A stretch of 10,545 nt of DNA, from the NCBI GenBank assembly GCA_903928755.1, contig CAIYSH010000323.1:1-10545 (forward strand), in the 5' to 3' direction. Shown here in pieces: positions 1-6,501 of this stretch. A program made the translations under genes and the position numbers. This stretch comes from an uncultured Alphaproteobacteria bacterium (GTDB lineage Bacteria; Pseudomonadota; Alphaproteobacteria; Caulobacterales; Caulobacteraceae). The notes under the pieces are model-generated. The model was not told the origin of the DNA. It did no database searches and saw nothing but the letters and a program-made list of their open reading frames with translations. The number at the start of each line of letters is the position of its first letter. Within the stretch, counting starts at the first letter, position 1.

Positions 1-1
1 C

Positions 2-274
2 ATACTTCTCTACATCGCCGCCATGTGGGTCTCTGGCATCATGGAAGGTCTGATGTGGCGCGAATACACGCCCCAGGGCTTCCTTGCCAACAGCTTCGTC
101 GAGACCGTTGCAGCCAAGCACGTGGAGAACATGATCCGGGTTCTAGGAGGCCTCATGTACCTCTCCGGCACGCTGATCATGGTCTTCAATGTCTGGAAGA
201 CCATCCGGATGCCAAGTCCTGCCGCTCAGATTGAGTCCTCGGGGCCGGCCGCTGCACTGCCTGCCAAGGCCTGA
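2..274 (+). CDS. ccoN: cbb3-type cytochrome c oxidase subunit I, C-terminal end (5' partial)
   Basis: This is the last 90 residues of the catalytic heme-copper subunit of cbb3 oxidase, which reduces O2 to water and pumps protons in the inner membrane. The frame is open from the left edge, so the real start is outside the window. The segments WVSGIMEGLMWREY and, near the end, the membrane helix LSGTLIMVFNVWKTI are typical of the last two helices of CcoN. They are followed by a short Ala/Pro-rich cytoplasmic tail of about 20 residues. The heme and copper histidines are upstream and cannot be checked. The stop is 13 bases before ccoO, which continues the standard ccoNOQP order. That order is the strongest support for the call. 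Confidence 0.93.
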   Translation: MLLYIAAMWVSGIMEGLMWREYTPQGFLANSFVETVAAKHVENMIRVLGGLMYLSGTLIMVFNVWKTIRMPSPAAQIESSGPAAALPAKA

Positions 275-280
275 GGGAGG
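274..280 (+). promoter_or_regulatory. Shine-Dalgarno site of ccoO
   Basis: AGGGAGG overlaps the last base of the ccoN stop codon and lies 7 bases before the ATG at 288. This near-perfect site fixes the ccoO start at 288, although the same frame stays open further upstream inside ccoN. Confidence 0.75.
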
Positions 281-287
281 ATCCGAT

Positions 288-1022
288 ATGTGGAAGCAAC
301 ACGGTAAACTTGAGCGCCATTCCCTGCTCCTGGTCCTCGGCATTCTCGTCGTGGTGGCCATTGGCGGACTGGTGGAAATCACCCCGCTCTTCTTCCTGGA
401 GAGCACCATCGAAAAGGTCGATGGCGTGCGGCCCTATACGCCGCTCGAGCAGGCAGGCCGGGACATTTATGTCCGGGAAGGCTGCTATGGCTGCCACTCC
501 CAGATGATCCGGCCCCTCCGCGATGAGGTGGAGCGTTACGGTCACTACAGCCTGGCGGCGGAGAGCATGTATGATCACCCCTTCCAGTGGGGATCAAAGC
601 GGACGGGTCCGGACCTTGCCCGGGTTGGCGGGAAGTATTCCGATGCCTGGCAGGTCTCCCACCTGACCGACCCGCGTTCGGTCGTGCCTGAATCGGTCAT
701 GCCTCCCTATGCCTTCCTGGCAAAGAAGGAGCTGGATGAGAGTGACATCCAGTCGAAACTTGCGGCCCTGACCCGGGTTGGCGTGCCTTACACCAAGGCA
801 GACATCGCCAATGCCCGGGCCGATCTGGAGGCCCAGGCCGACCCGACGACCTCCGGCACCGGGCTGCACAGGCGATATGGCGCCAAGGTGATCCAGCGCG
901 ACTATGACGGAGATCCTGAAAAGGTCACCGAGATGGATGCCCTGGTGGCCTACCTGCAGATGCTCGGCGGTCTGGTGGACTTCCGCACCTACAAGGCTGA
1001 TGCGCCGGAGAACATGCGATGA
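288..1022 (+). CDS. ccoO: cbb3-type cytochrome c oxidase mono-heme subunit II (CcoO/FixO)
   Basis: CcoO carries one c-type heme on the periplasmic side and passes electrons to CcoN. The 244-residue protein has a single N-terminal membrane anchor (about residues 12-37, LLLVLGILVVVAIGGLVEI). The heme site CYGCH is at 66-70, in the family context GCYGCHSQMIRPLRDE. The likely axial methionine is M138 in SVMPPY. Other family blocks are HPFQWGSKRTGPDLARVGG (98-116) and the C-terminal MDALVAYLQMLGG (216-228). Length and motif order fit complete CcoO proteins. Its stop overlaps the ccoQ start in an ATGA junction. Confidence 0.97.
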   Translation: MWKQHGKLERHSLLLVLGILVVVAIGGLVEITPLFFLESTIEKVDGVRPYTPLEQAGRDIYVREGCYGCHSQMIRPLRDEVERYGHYSLAAESMYDHPFQWGSKRTGPDLARVGGKYSDAWQVSHLTDPRSVVPESVMPPYAFLAKKELDESDIQSKLAALTRVGVPYTKADIANARADLEAQADPTTSGTGLHRRYGAKVIQRDYDGDPEKVTEMDALVAYLQMLGGLVDFRTYKADAPENMR

Positions 1023-1198
1023 GCAGCCTGAGCTACGAGACTGTCGCACGTTTCGCCCAACAGGGAGGAACCATCTACTTCGGGGTGATGTTCCTTGCCG
1101 GGCTTGTCTACGCCCTTTGGCCAAAGCACCGCGAGGCCTTCCAGGACCTCGCACGCCTTCCCCTGGAAGATGATGAGGACGATCATGTCGGAGCCTGA
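1019..1198 (+). CDS. ccoQ: cbb3-type oxidase small subunit CcoQ/FixQ
   Basis: This 59-residue membrane protein fits the FixQ type of alphaproteobacteria, reported to stabilise the CcoNOP complex. It begins MSSLSYETVARFAQQGG, then has one hydrophobic helix (about residues 19-34, IYFGVMFLAGLVYALW), then PKHREAFQDLARLPLEDDEDD. The post-helix pattern (Pro, basic residues, Ala-Arg-x-Pro-Leu, acidic tail) is the FixQ signature. The start overlaps the ccoO stop by ATGA, and the 3' end overlaps ccoP by 14 bases, so translation is probably coupled on both sides. Confidence 0.9.
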   Translation: MSSLSYETVARFAQQGGTIYFGVMFLAGLVYALWPKHREAFQDLARLPLEDDEDDHVGA

Positions 1199-2051
1199 TG
1201 CAAACGACCCCAAGGATGTGGGCACGACCGGCCACGAGTGGGATGGAATCCGCGAACTGGACAACCCCCTGCCCAGATGGTGGCTCTACGTCTTCTATGC
1301 CTGCATCGTCTTTGCGATCGGCTACTGGGTTGCCATGCCGGCCTGGCCAACCCTGACGGGCTATACCAAAGGCATTCTGCACAGGTCAGACCGTGGCCAG
1401 GTGGTATCCGATCTTCAGGACCTCAACAGGATCCGCGGCGCTGAAGGCCGGATGCTGAGGAATGCCAGCCTCCAGCAGATTGAAGCCGATCCCAGACTTC
1501 AGGCCTACGCCCTGGCGGTTGGCCAGTCGGTATTTGGTGACAACTGCGCAACCTGCCATGGCACCGGGGGCACTGGCGGGAAGGGCTATGCCAACCTGCG
1601 TGATGATGTCTGGCTGTGGGGGGGGACACTTCAGGATATCCAGCACACCATCCAGGTGGGCGTGCGGTCGGATAATCCCCAGGCGCGGTCCACGATCATG
1701 CCCGGCTTCGGCAAGGACCAGATCCTGCCGGCGACACAGATCGACGATCTGACGGAGTATGTTGTCGCCCTGTCAGGCCGGAAGGCCGATGCCGCAGCTG
1801 TGCAGCGGGCAACACCGATCTTCCAGGCAAATTGTGTGGTGTGTCATGGCGCGACTGGATTGGGAGATCAGGTGAAGGGGGCCCCGAACCTGACAGACAA
1901 GGAGTGGCTCTACGGTCCTGCCCGGGAGGATATCCGGGGGCAGATCTGGAATGGTCGCGGCGGAGTCATGCCGACCTGGCAGGCACGCCTGGATCCTGAA
2001 ACCATCAAGGCCCTGGCGGTCTACGTCCACGCGAACGCAGCGGGAAAGTAG
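1185..2051 (+). CDS. ccoP: cbb3-type cytochrome c oxidase di-heme subunit III (CcoP/FixP)
   Basis: CcoP is the di-heme entry point for electrons into cbb3 oxidase. The 288-residue product starts with a cytoplasmic HEWDGIRELDNPLPRWW block (17-33), which is highly characteristic of CcoP, and one membrane helix (about 33-54). Two periplasmic cytochrome c domains follow: CATCH at 121-125 with probable ligand M172 (IMPGF), and CVVCH at 217-221 with probable ligand M262 (VMPTW). The chosen ATG at 1185 gives the usual N-terminus MSEPDAND and has GAGG about 6 bases upstream. ATGs at 1170 and 1173 are possible but would add only four or five residues. The gene overlaps ccoQ by 14 bases and ends 5 bases before ccoG. 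Confidence 0.97.
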   Translation: MSEPDANDPKDVGTTGHEWDGIRELDNPLPRWWLYVFYACIVFAIGYWVAMPAWPTLTGYTKGILHRSDRGQVVSDLQDLNRIRGAEGRMLRNASLQQIEADPRLQAYALAVGQSVFGDNCATCHGTGGTGGKGYANLRDDVWLWGGTLQDIQHTIQVGVRSDNPQARSTIMPGFGKDQILPATQIDDLTEYVVALSGRKADAAAVQRATPIFQANCVVCHGATGLGDQVKGAPNLTDKEWLYGPAREDIRGQIWNGRGGVMPTWQARLDPETIKALAVYVHANAAGK

Positions 2052-2056
2052 TCTGA

Positions 2057-3562
2057 ATGGTCGTTGTCATAGATCGGACCCGCAAAGTCTCGGGGGAGAA
2101 CGCTGCGGGACCGGTCTCGGTCGCCGACCGGGTTCGCAGACAAAGCGACCCGGGCGGCGGCCTCTACAAGCGCAGAACGCCGATCTATCCCAAGCTGGTC
2201 CATGGTCGCTGGCGGCGGATCAAGTGGGCGATGATGTTTGTTACCCTGGCGGTTTACTACATCACGCCGTGGATCAGATGGGACCGACCCGGCATACTGC
2301 CTGACCAGGCGGTTCTCATCGATTTCGCCGGCCGCCGGTTCTATCTGTTTGACCTGCAGTTCTGGCCGCAGGAGGTCTATTTCGTCACCGGCCTGCTGGT
2401 TCTGTCAGCCCTGGCCCTGTTCCTTGTCTCGGCCCTGTTTGGTCGGCTCTGGTGTGGCTATGCCTGCCCGCAGACCATCTGGACCGATCTCTTCATCTAT
2501 GTGGAGCGTCTCTTCGAGGGCGACCGGAATGCCCGCATGCGGCTGGACGCCGCGCCGTGGTCTTTCGACAAGCTCTGGCGCAAGGTCGGGAAACACCTTG
2601 TCTGGCTGGTTGTTGCCTTCTCCACCGGCGGGGCCTGGATCTTCTATTTCCATGACGCGCCGACCGTCCTGCCCGCCTTCTGGCAGGGCCATGCGCCTGC
2701 CACAGCCTATATCTTCTGCGCCCTTCTGACCTTTACGACCTATGTCTTTGCTGGCGGCATGCGCGAGCAGGTCTGTATCTACATGTGTCCATGGCCCCGC
2801 ATTCAGGGCGGCATGCTGGACAACCATTCCCTGCAGATGACCTACCGGCATGATCGGGGAGAACCCCGGGGGCCACACAAGAAGGATGCGACCTGGGAAG
2901 GGCGAGGCGACTGCATCGACTGCGGGCAGTGCGTCATTGTCTGTCCTATGGGGATCGATATCCGTGACGGCTCCCAGCTGGCCTGCATCAATTGCGGGCT
3001 TTGTGCTGATGCCTGCGACGAGGTCATGGTCCGGGTCGGGCGGCCGACGGGGCTCGTCGCCTATGATACCGACTCCGCCGTCACTGACCGGGTCGAAGGG
3101 CGTGCGGGAGTCTATCGCCTGATCCGCCCGCGGACCCTGGTCTATGCCGGTGCCCTGGCCGTGGTCGGTGCTGTTATGCTCTGGGGGCTTACCCATCGCA
3201 CCTTCATCAGCGTTCACGTTCTGCGGGATCGCAATCCGACCTTTGTGCGCCTGCATGATGGGGCCATCCGCAACGGTTATACGCTGAAGATTTCCAATCG
3301 CAGCTTCACGACGGGCTCTGCCAGGATCGTGTTCGAAGGACCAAGGGGTGCCCATATCGAAACCCCGGCTGCGGCGGAAACCACGGGTCCGCTCCAGGCG
3401 ATCATCGAGGCGAACACCGATCGCGCCGTCAGGGTTTTCGTCACGGTCCCCGGCGATGCCCTGCACGGCCCCCGGCTGCCGGCCAGGTTCACCGTAACCC
3501 TGCCAGGCGGCACAGAAACTGTCGCGACCAGCTTTGTATCTGACGCCGAGGACGAGGAATGA
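2057..3562 (+). CDS. ccoG: cbb3 oxidase accessory protein CcoG/FixG (membrane 4Fe-4S protein)
   Basis: CcoG/FixG is a polyferredoxin-like membrane protein needed for cbb3 biogenesis; published work assigns cupric reductase activity to the family, supplying Cu(I) for the CuB site. The 501-residue protein has membrane helices near 55-72, 107-127, 180-198, 215-233 and 358-378. Conserved Cys pairs lie in CGYACPQTIW (C133, C137) and CIYMCPWPRIQGGM (C240, C244). Two ferredoxin-type clusters follow: C286/C289/C292/C296 and C310/C313/C316/C320. After the last helix, about 120 residues form the periplasmic FixG C-terminal domain, predicted to be Ig-like. Positions 44-58 (YPKLVHGRWRRIKWA) match the family's entry to helix 1. 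GGGAAAG ahead of the ATG at 2057 is a plausible ribosome site. The stop overlaps ccoH by ATGA. Confidence 0.95.
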   Translation: MVVVIDRTRKVSGENAAGPVSVADRVRRQSDPGGGLYKRRTPIYPKLVHGRWRRIKWAMMFVTLAVYYITPWIRWDRPGILPDQAVLIDFAGRRFYLFDLQFWPQEVYFVTGLLVLSALALFLVSALFGRLWCGYACPQTIWTDLFIYVERLFEGDRNARMRLDAAPWSFDKLWRKVGKHLVWLVVAFSTGGAWIFYFHDAPTVLPAFWQGHAPATAYIFCALLTFTTYVFAGGMREQVCIYMCPWPRIQGGMLDNHSLQMTYRHDRGEPRGPHKKDATWEGRGDCIDCGQCVIVCPMGIDIRDGSQLACINCGLCADACDEVMVRVGRPTGLVAYDTDSAVTDRVEGRAGVYRLIRPRTLVYAGALAVVGAVMLWGLTHRTFISVHVLRDRNPTFVRLHDGAIRNGYTLKISNRSFTTGSARIVFEGPRGAHIETPAAAETTGPLQAIIEANTDRAVRVFVTVPGDALHGPRLPARFTVTLPGGTETVATSFVSDAEDEE

Positions 3563-4044
3563 CCGAAATCAACGCATCTGCCACTCGCGGCCTGACCGGC
3601 TGGCATGTTCTGGCCATGGTGGTCGGGTTTTTCGCAATGATCATTGCCGTCGATGCTGCCTTCCTCATCCAGGCCTACAGAACCTTTCCGGGCGAGGTTT
3701 CCGTAACGCCTTACGAGGATGGCATTGCCTATAACCGCACCCTGGCCCAGCTGGCCGCCCAGGAAAAATACGGCTGGCATGCTGCCGCGGCCGCAGGGCC
3801 TGACAGGGTCATCCTGAAATTCAGTGATGCCAGGGGCAGGCCCGTCCGCGACCTGTCATTCCGCGGCAGACTTGAACATCCAGCAACGGAGACCGGTCGT
3901 CTGGTGCCGGAATTCCATGAAACGGCCCCCGGTCGTTATGAGGCGCGAATAGCGGAGCTTCATGGCGCTTGGGACCTGACCCTGGTCGCAACCAACAAGG
4001 CTGGCCAGCGTTTCGAGGCGGAGCGGAGGCTCACTTGGCCCTAG
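3559..4044 (+). CDS. ccoH: cbb3 oxidase maturation protein CcoH/FixH
   Basis: CcoH is a small single-span membrane protein needed for cbb3 assembly and stability. The 161-residue product has one helix near residues 14-40 (VLAMVVGFFAMIIAVDAAFL). It is followed by the family block YRTFPGEVS, the segment GIAYNRTLAQLAAQEKYGW, and a periplasmic beta-rich domain with PGRYEARIAELHGAWDLTL. These are the conserved FixH positions. The start codon overlaps the ccoG stop (ATGA), and the end overlaps ccoI by 10 bases. Location between ccoG and ccoI is the canonical GHIS order. Confidence 0.93.
   Translation: MTEINASATRGLTGWHVLAMVVGFFAMIIAVDAAFLIQAYRTFPGEVSVTPYEDGIAYNRTLAQLAAQEKYGWHAAAAAGPDRVILKFSDARGRPVRDLSFRGRLEHPATETGRLVPEFHETAPGRYEARIAELHGAWDLTLVATNKAGQRFEAERRLTWP
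4025..4029 (+). promoter_or_regulatory. Shine-Dalgarno site of ccoI, supports a TTG start
   Basis: GGAGG lies inside the 3' end of ccoH, 5 bases before the TTG at 4035. The same frame is open further upstream to another TTG at 3969. That upstream stretch lies inside ccoH, and its translation does not resemble an ATPase N-terminus. The GGAGG spacing therefore favours 4035 as the start. Confidence 0.65.
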
Positions 4045-6212
4045 TCGAGCTGTCTCTCCCCCGAGCCGACCTCTCTGCCTTCGTCAAACCCGGATCCAGG
4101 GACGAAGGCCTTCTGGAACTTCTGGTCTCAGGGGCCCATTGCGCCGGATGCATGGCCAGGGTCGAGGGCGATATCGGCCGCCTCAGCGGTGTCATTTCGG
4201 CCCGGCTCAATCTCAGCACGGGAAGGCTCGCGGTCACCCTGAGCCGCGGCGGGGATCCGGCCCTCGTCCTCGAAACCCTTGAGCGCATAGGCTATCCGGC
4301 CACGCTCTATGATCCTGAGGCCGCCGAAATCGCCCAGGACCGCGAGGGAAGGGCCATTACCATGGCTCTGGCGGTCGCCGCCTTCGGGGCCGGCAATGCC
4401 ATGATGTTTTCGGTCCCGATCTGGGCGGGCCTGTTTGGCCAGGAGCTGGGACCGGCGACCCGGACCCTGATGCAGTGGGCCAGCGCTGTGATCGGCGCAC
4501 CCTGTGCCGTTTTTTCGGGCATGGTGTTTTTCAGGTCTGCCTGGCGCTCTTTGAGGGCCGGCAAGGCCAATATGGATGTGCCGATCTCCATCGGTGTCCT
4601 GCTGACCCTGGGCGTAAGCTTCCAGGAAACCCTGCTGCATGGCCGCGACACCTATTTTGACGCAGCCGTTACCCTTCTTTTCCTGCTGCTTATTGGCCGG
4701 TGGCTTGATCACAGCCTGCGGCGCAAGGCGCGGGGTGCCGCCGCCGACCTGCTGGCCATGCAGGCCTCCACGGCCATACTGCTGGATGGCCAGGGGCATG
4801 AGCGTCGGGTTCCCCTCCGTGAGGTCATGTCCGGCGATCTGATCCTGGTGCGCCCGGGGGAGCGTATCCCTGTTGACGCAAGGGTGGTCTCAGGCACCTC
4901 GGAGCTGGACAATGGCTTACTGACCGGGGAAACGGCGGCGGTTACCGTGGAGACCGGTGAAGTCTGTCGAGCCGGAGCCCTGAATCTCAGTGGCCTGTTG
5001 ACCCTCGTGGCCCTGGCCAGGTCCGAGGATTCCACCCTGGCGGAAATCGCGCGTCTTGTTGAGGCCGGCAGCCAGTCAAAGTCGGCCTATGTCCGCCTGG
5101 CAGACCGGGCGGCAGGGATCTATGTGCCGGTGGTGCATACGGCGGCGGCCCTGACATTCCTGCTGGGCTGGGGATCGGGTCTTTCACCGCGGGAGGCCCT
5201 GCTTCGCGCGGCGACCGTGCTTATCATCACATGTCCCTGCGCCCTGGGCCTGGCCGTGCCCGCGGTGCAGGTCGCTGCATCTTCGCGGCTGTTCCGCCGG
5301 GGGATACTGGTAAAGTCCGGTGTCGCCCTGGAACGGCTGGCGGAAGTCAGTCGCGTGTTTTTTGACAAGACAGGGGTCCTGACCGAAGGCCGACCCAGAC
5401 TGCTGGCGGCAGATCCCGCTGATATCCGACGCGCCGCACCCCTGGCCCGTGCCTCATCCCACCCCCTTGCCAAAGCCCTGGCCCGGGCCGCAGGGGCGGG
5501 ACCTGCCGTCGAAAACGCCCGGGAAGTGGCTGGTCAGGGGTTGGAGGCGACCATTGATGGCCACCTCTACAGGATGGGACGCGCCGATTATGTCGGTGCC
5601 ATTACCGGACCATCCAGCGAAACCGAACTCTGGTTCGGCGAGGTCGGTGCAGACCCGGTATGTTTCAGGTTTGCTGATGAGCTCCGGTCCGATGCCGCTG
5701 CGACCGTTTTGGCCCTTCGTCGGCGCGGCTGCGAGGTCGAGATCCTTTCGGGTGACCTGGAGGGGCCTACTGCGGCCGCAGCCCGCCGTGCTGGTGTCAC
5801 CGACTGGCGTTCGCAACTGACGCCACAGGACAAGGCCATGGCTGTTGAGTCCGCAGCGGCACAGGGCGTCCGGGTCCTGATGGTGGGTGACGGCCTCAAC
5901 GACATCGCCGCCCTGTCCACGGCTCATGCCTCCATGGCACCAGGCACGGCACTGGACGCCAGCCAGACCGCTGCCGACCTGATTTTTTCGGGCGACAGGC
6001 TTGGTGCTGTCGTGGAGGCCATGGATATCGCCAGGGCAGCAAAGCAGCGCGCGCTCGAGAATTTTGCCTTTGCTGCGCTTTACAATCTGATCGCGGGCCC
6101 GGCAGCCATGTTGGGCCTGATCAATCCCTTTATCGCCGCCCTGGCCATGTCCGGCTCATCATTGGTGGTGACACTGAATGCCCTGCGACTGTTGAGGGGG
6201 GGCGGGAGATGA
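4035..6212 (+). CDS. ccoI: Copper-exporting P1B-type ATPase CcoI/FixI
   Basis: CcoI is a P1B-type ATPase that moves copper across the inner membrane for assembly of the CuB centre of cbb3 oxidase. From the TTG start at 4035 it is 725 residues. Visible parts in order: a heavy-metal-associated domain with GAHCAGCM (C36, C39); membrane helices 1-4 between about 105 and 240, including MDVPISIGV; the actuator motif LLTGE; the ion-binding CPC in helix 6 (C400-P401-C402); the phosphorylated aspartate D444 in DKTGVLT; SSHPLAKAL in the nucleotide-binding domain; GDGLND (618-623); and two final helices with AMSGSSLVVTLNALRLL. All essential residues are present. The phosphorylation motif has Val where nearly all P-type ATPases have Thr (DKTGT). 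The gene overlaps ccoH by 10 bases and ccoS by ATGA. The order and HCxGC domain separate it from a general CopA. Confidence 0.95.
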   Translation: MALVELSLPRADLSAFVKPGSRDEGLLELLVSGAHCAGCMARVEGDIGRLSGVISARLNLSTGRLAVTLSRGGDPALVLETLERIGYPATLYDPEAAEIAQDREGRAITMALAVAAFGAGNAMMFSVPIWAGLFGQELGPATRTLMQWASAVIGAPCAVFSGMVFFRSAWRSLRAGKANMDVPISIGVLLTLGVSFQETLLHGRDTYFDAAVTLLFLLLIGRWLDHSLRRKARGAAADLLAMQASTAILLDGQGHERRVPLREVMSGDLILVRPGERIPVDARVVSGTSELDNGLLTGETAAVTVETGEVCRAGALNLSGLLTLVALARSEDSTLAEIARLVEAGSQSKSAYVRLADRAAGIYVPVVHTAAALTFLLGWGSGLSPREALLRAATVLIITCPCALGLAVPAVQVAASSRLFRRGILVKSGVALERLAEVSRVFFDKTGVLTEGRPRLLAADPADIRRAAPLARASSHPLAKALARAAGAGPAVENAREVAGQGLEATIDGHLYRMGRADYVGAITGPSSETELWFGEVGADPVCFRFADELRSDAAATVLALRRRGCEVEILSGDLEGPTAAAARRAGVTDWRSQLTPQDKAMAVESAAAQGVRVLMVGDGLNDIAALSTAHASMAPGTALDASQTAADLIFSGDRLGAVVEAMDIARAAKQRALENFAFAALYNLIAGPAAMLGLINPFIAALAMSGSSLVVTLNALRLLRGGGR

Positions 6213-6364
6213 ATATCCTTGTCCTGCTTGCACCCTTTTCCCTGGGACTGGCCCTTGTCGCCCTGGGAGCCTTCTGGTGGACCCTGCAACATGATCAGTA
6301 TGAAGACCCCCAGGGCGACGCGGCCCGTATCCTGATCGAGAATGACGAGGACTGTCCGTTGTGA
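6209..6364 (+). CDS. ccoS: cbb3-type oxidase assembly protein CcoS
   Basis: CcoS is a very small inner-membrane protein needed to insert heme and copper cofactors into cbb3 oxidase. The 51-residue product has one hydrophobic helix (about 2-24, ending in ALGAFWWTL) followed by QHDQYEDPQGDAARIL. This matches the family pattern of a helix ending in aromatic residues, then the D-Q-(Y/F)-D/E-D block with a nearby Gly and Ala-Arg-Ile-Leu. The start overlaps the ccoI stop by ATGA. It is the last gene of the cco operon. Confidence 0.93.
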   Translation: MNILVLLAPFSLGLALVALGAFWWTLQHDQYEDPQGDAARILIENDEDCPL

Positions 6365-6501
6365 CCGACGGCTCTGATTGAAAACCACAGCAGGATCAGG
6401 TCGGATTCCAGATTGCTATCTATAGGGGTATTTATCCGGCCTGCATTTGCTCGGCCGTTAGAGGTTTGTTGGAGATCGGGTGTCATTCTTCGCCCCTTGT
6501 C
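6365..6501 (+). other. Gap between ccoS and the GGDEF-EAL gene; no confident promoter or terminator
   Basis: The stretch around 6412-6435 is locally AT-rich (CTATCTATAGGGGTATTTAT) and could hold a -10 element, but I see no well-spaced -35 partner. A short inverted repeat, CGGCC (6437-6441) with GGCCG (6453-6457), has an 11-base loop and no T-run, so it is not a convincing intrinsic terminator. No FNR/FixK-type TTGAT-N4-ATCAA box is present. Read-through from the cco operon into the next gene is therefore possible but unproven. Confidence 0.4.

Noticed and set aside
594..1382. 262-codon - strand frame across ccoO, ccoQ and ccoP
   Set aside because: It is antisense to three clear genes; its translation shows no family motif and looks like a codon-bias shadow.
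1618..1625. Run of 8 G in ccoP (also 8 G at 9563-9570 in the permease and 7 G at 6196-6202 in ccoI) as phase-variation tracts
   Set aside because: At roughly 63% GC, about two runs of 8 G or C are expected by chance in 10.5 kb, and the frames are intact through all of them.
2921..3020. CcoG cysteine clusters as a separate ferredoxin gene
   Set aside because: They sit in one unbroken frame with the FixG membrane helices and C-terminal domain, in the known family order.
2405..3466. Long - strand frame of 353 codons opposite ccoG
   Set aside because: It is entirely antisense to a confidently identified gene, has no recognisable domain, and long antisense frames are common in GC-rich genes with strong third-position bias.
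6363..6405. CCGAC ... GTCGG inverted repeat after ccoS as a terminator
   Set aside because: Only five pairs with a loop of about 30 bases and no T-run; not a credible intrinsic terminator.
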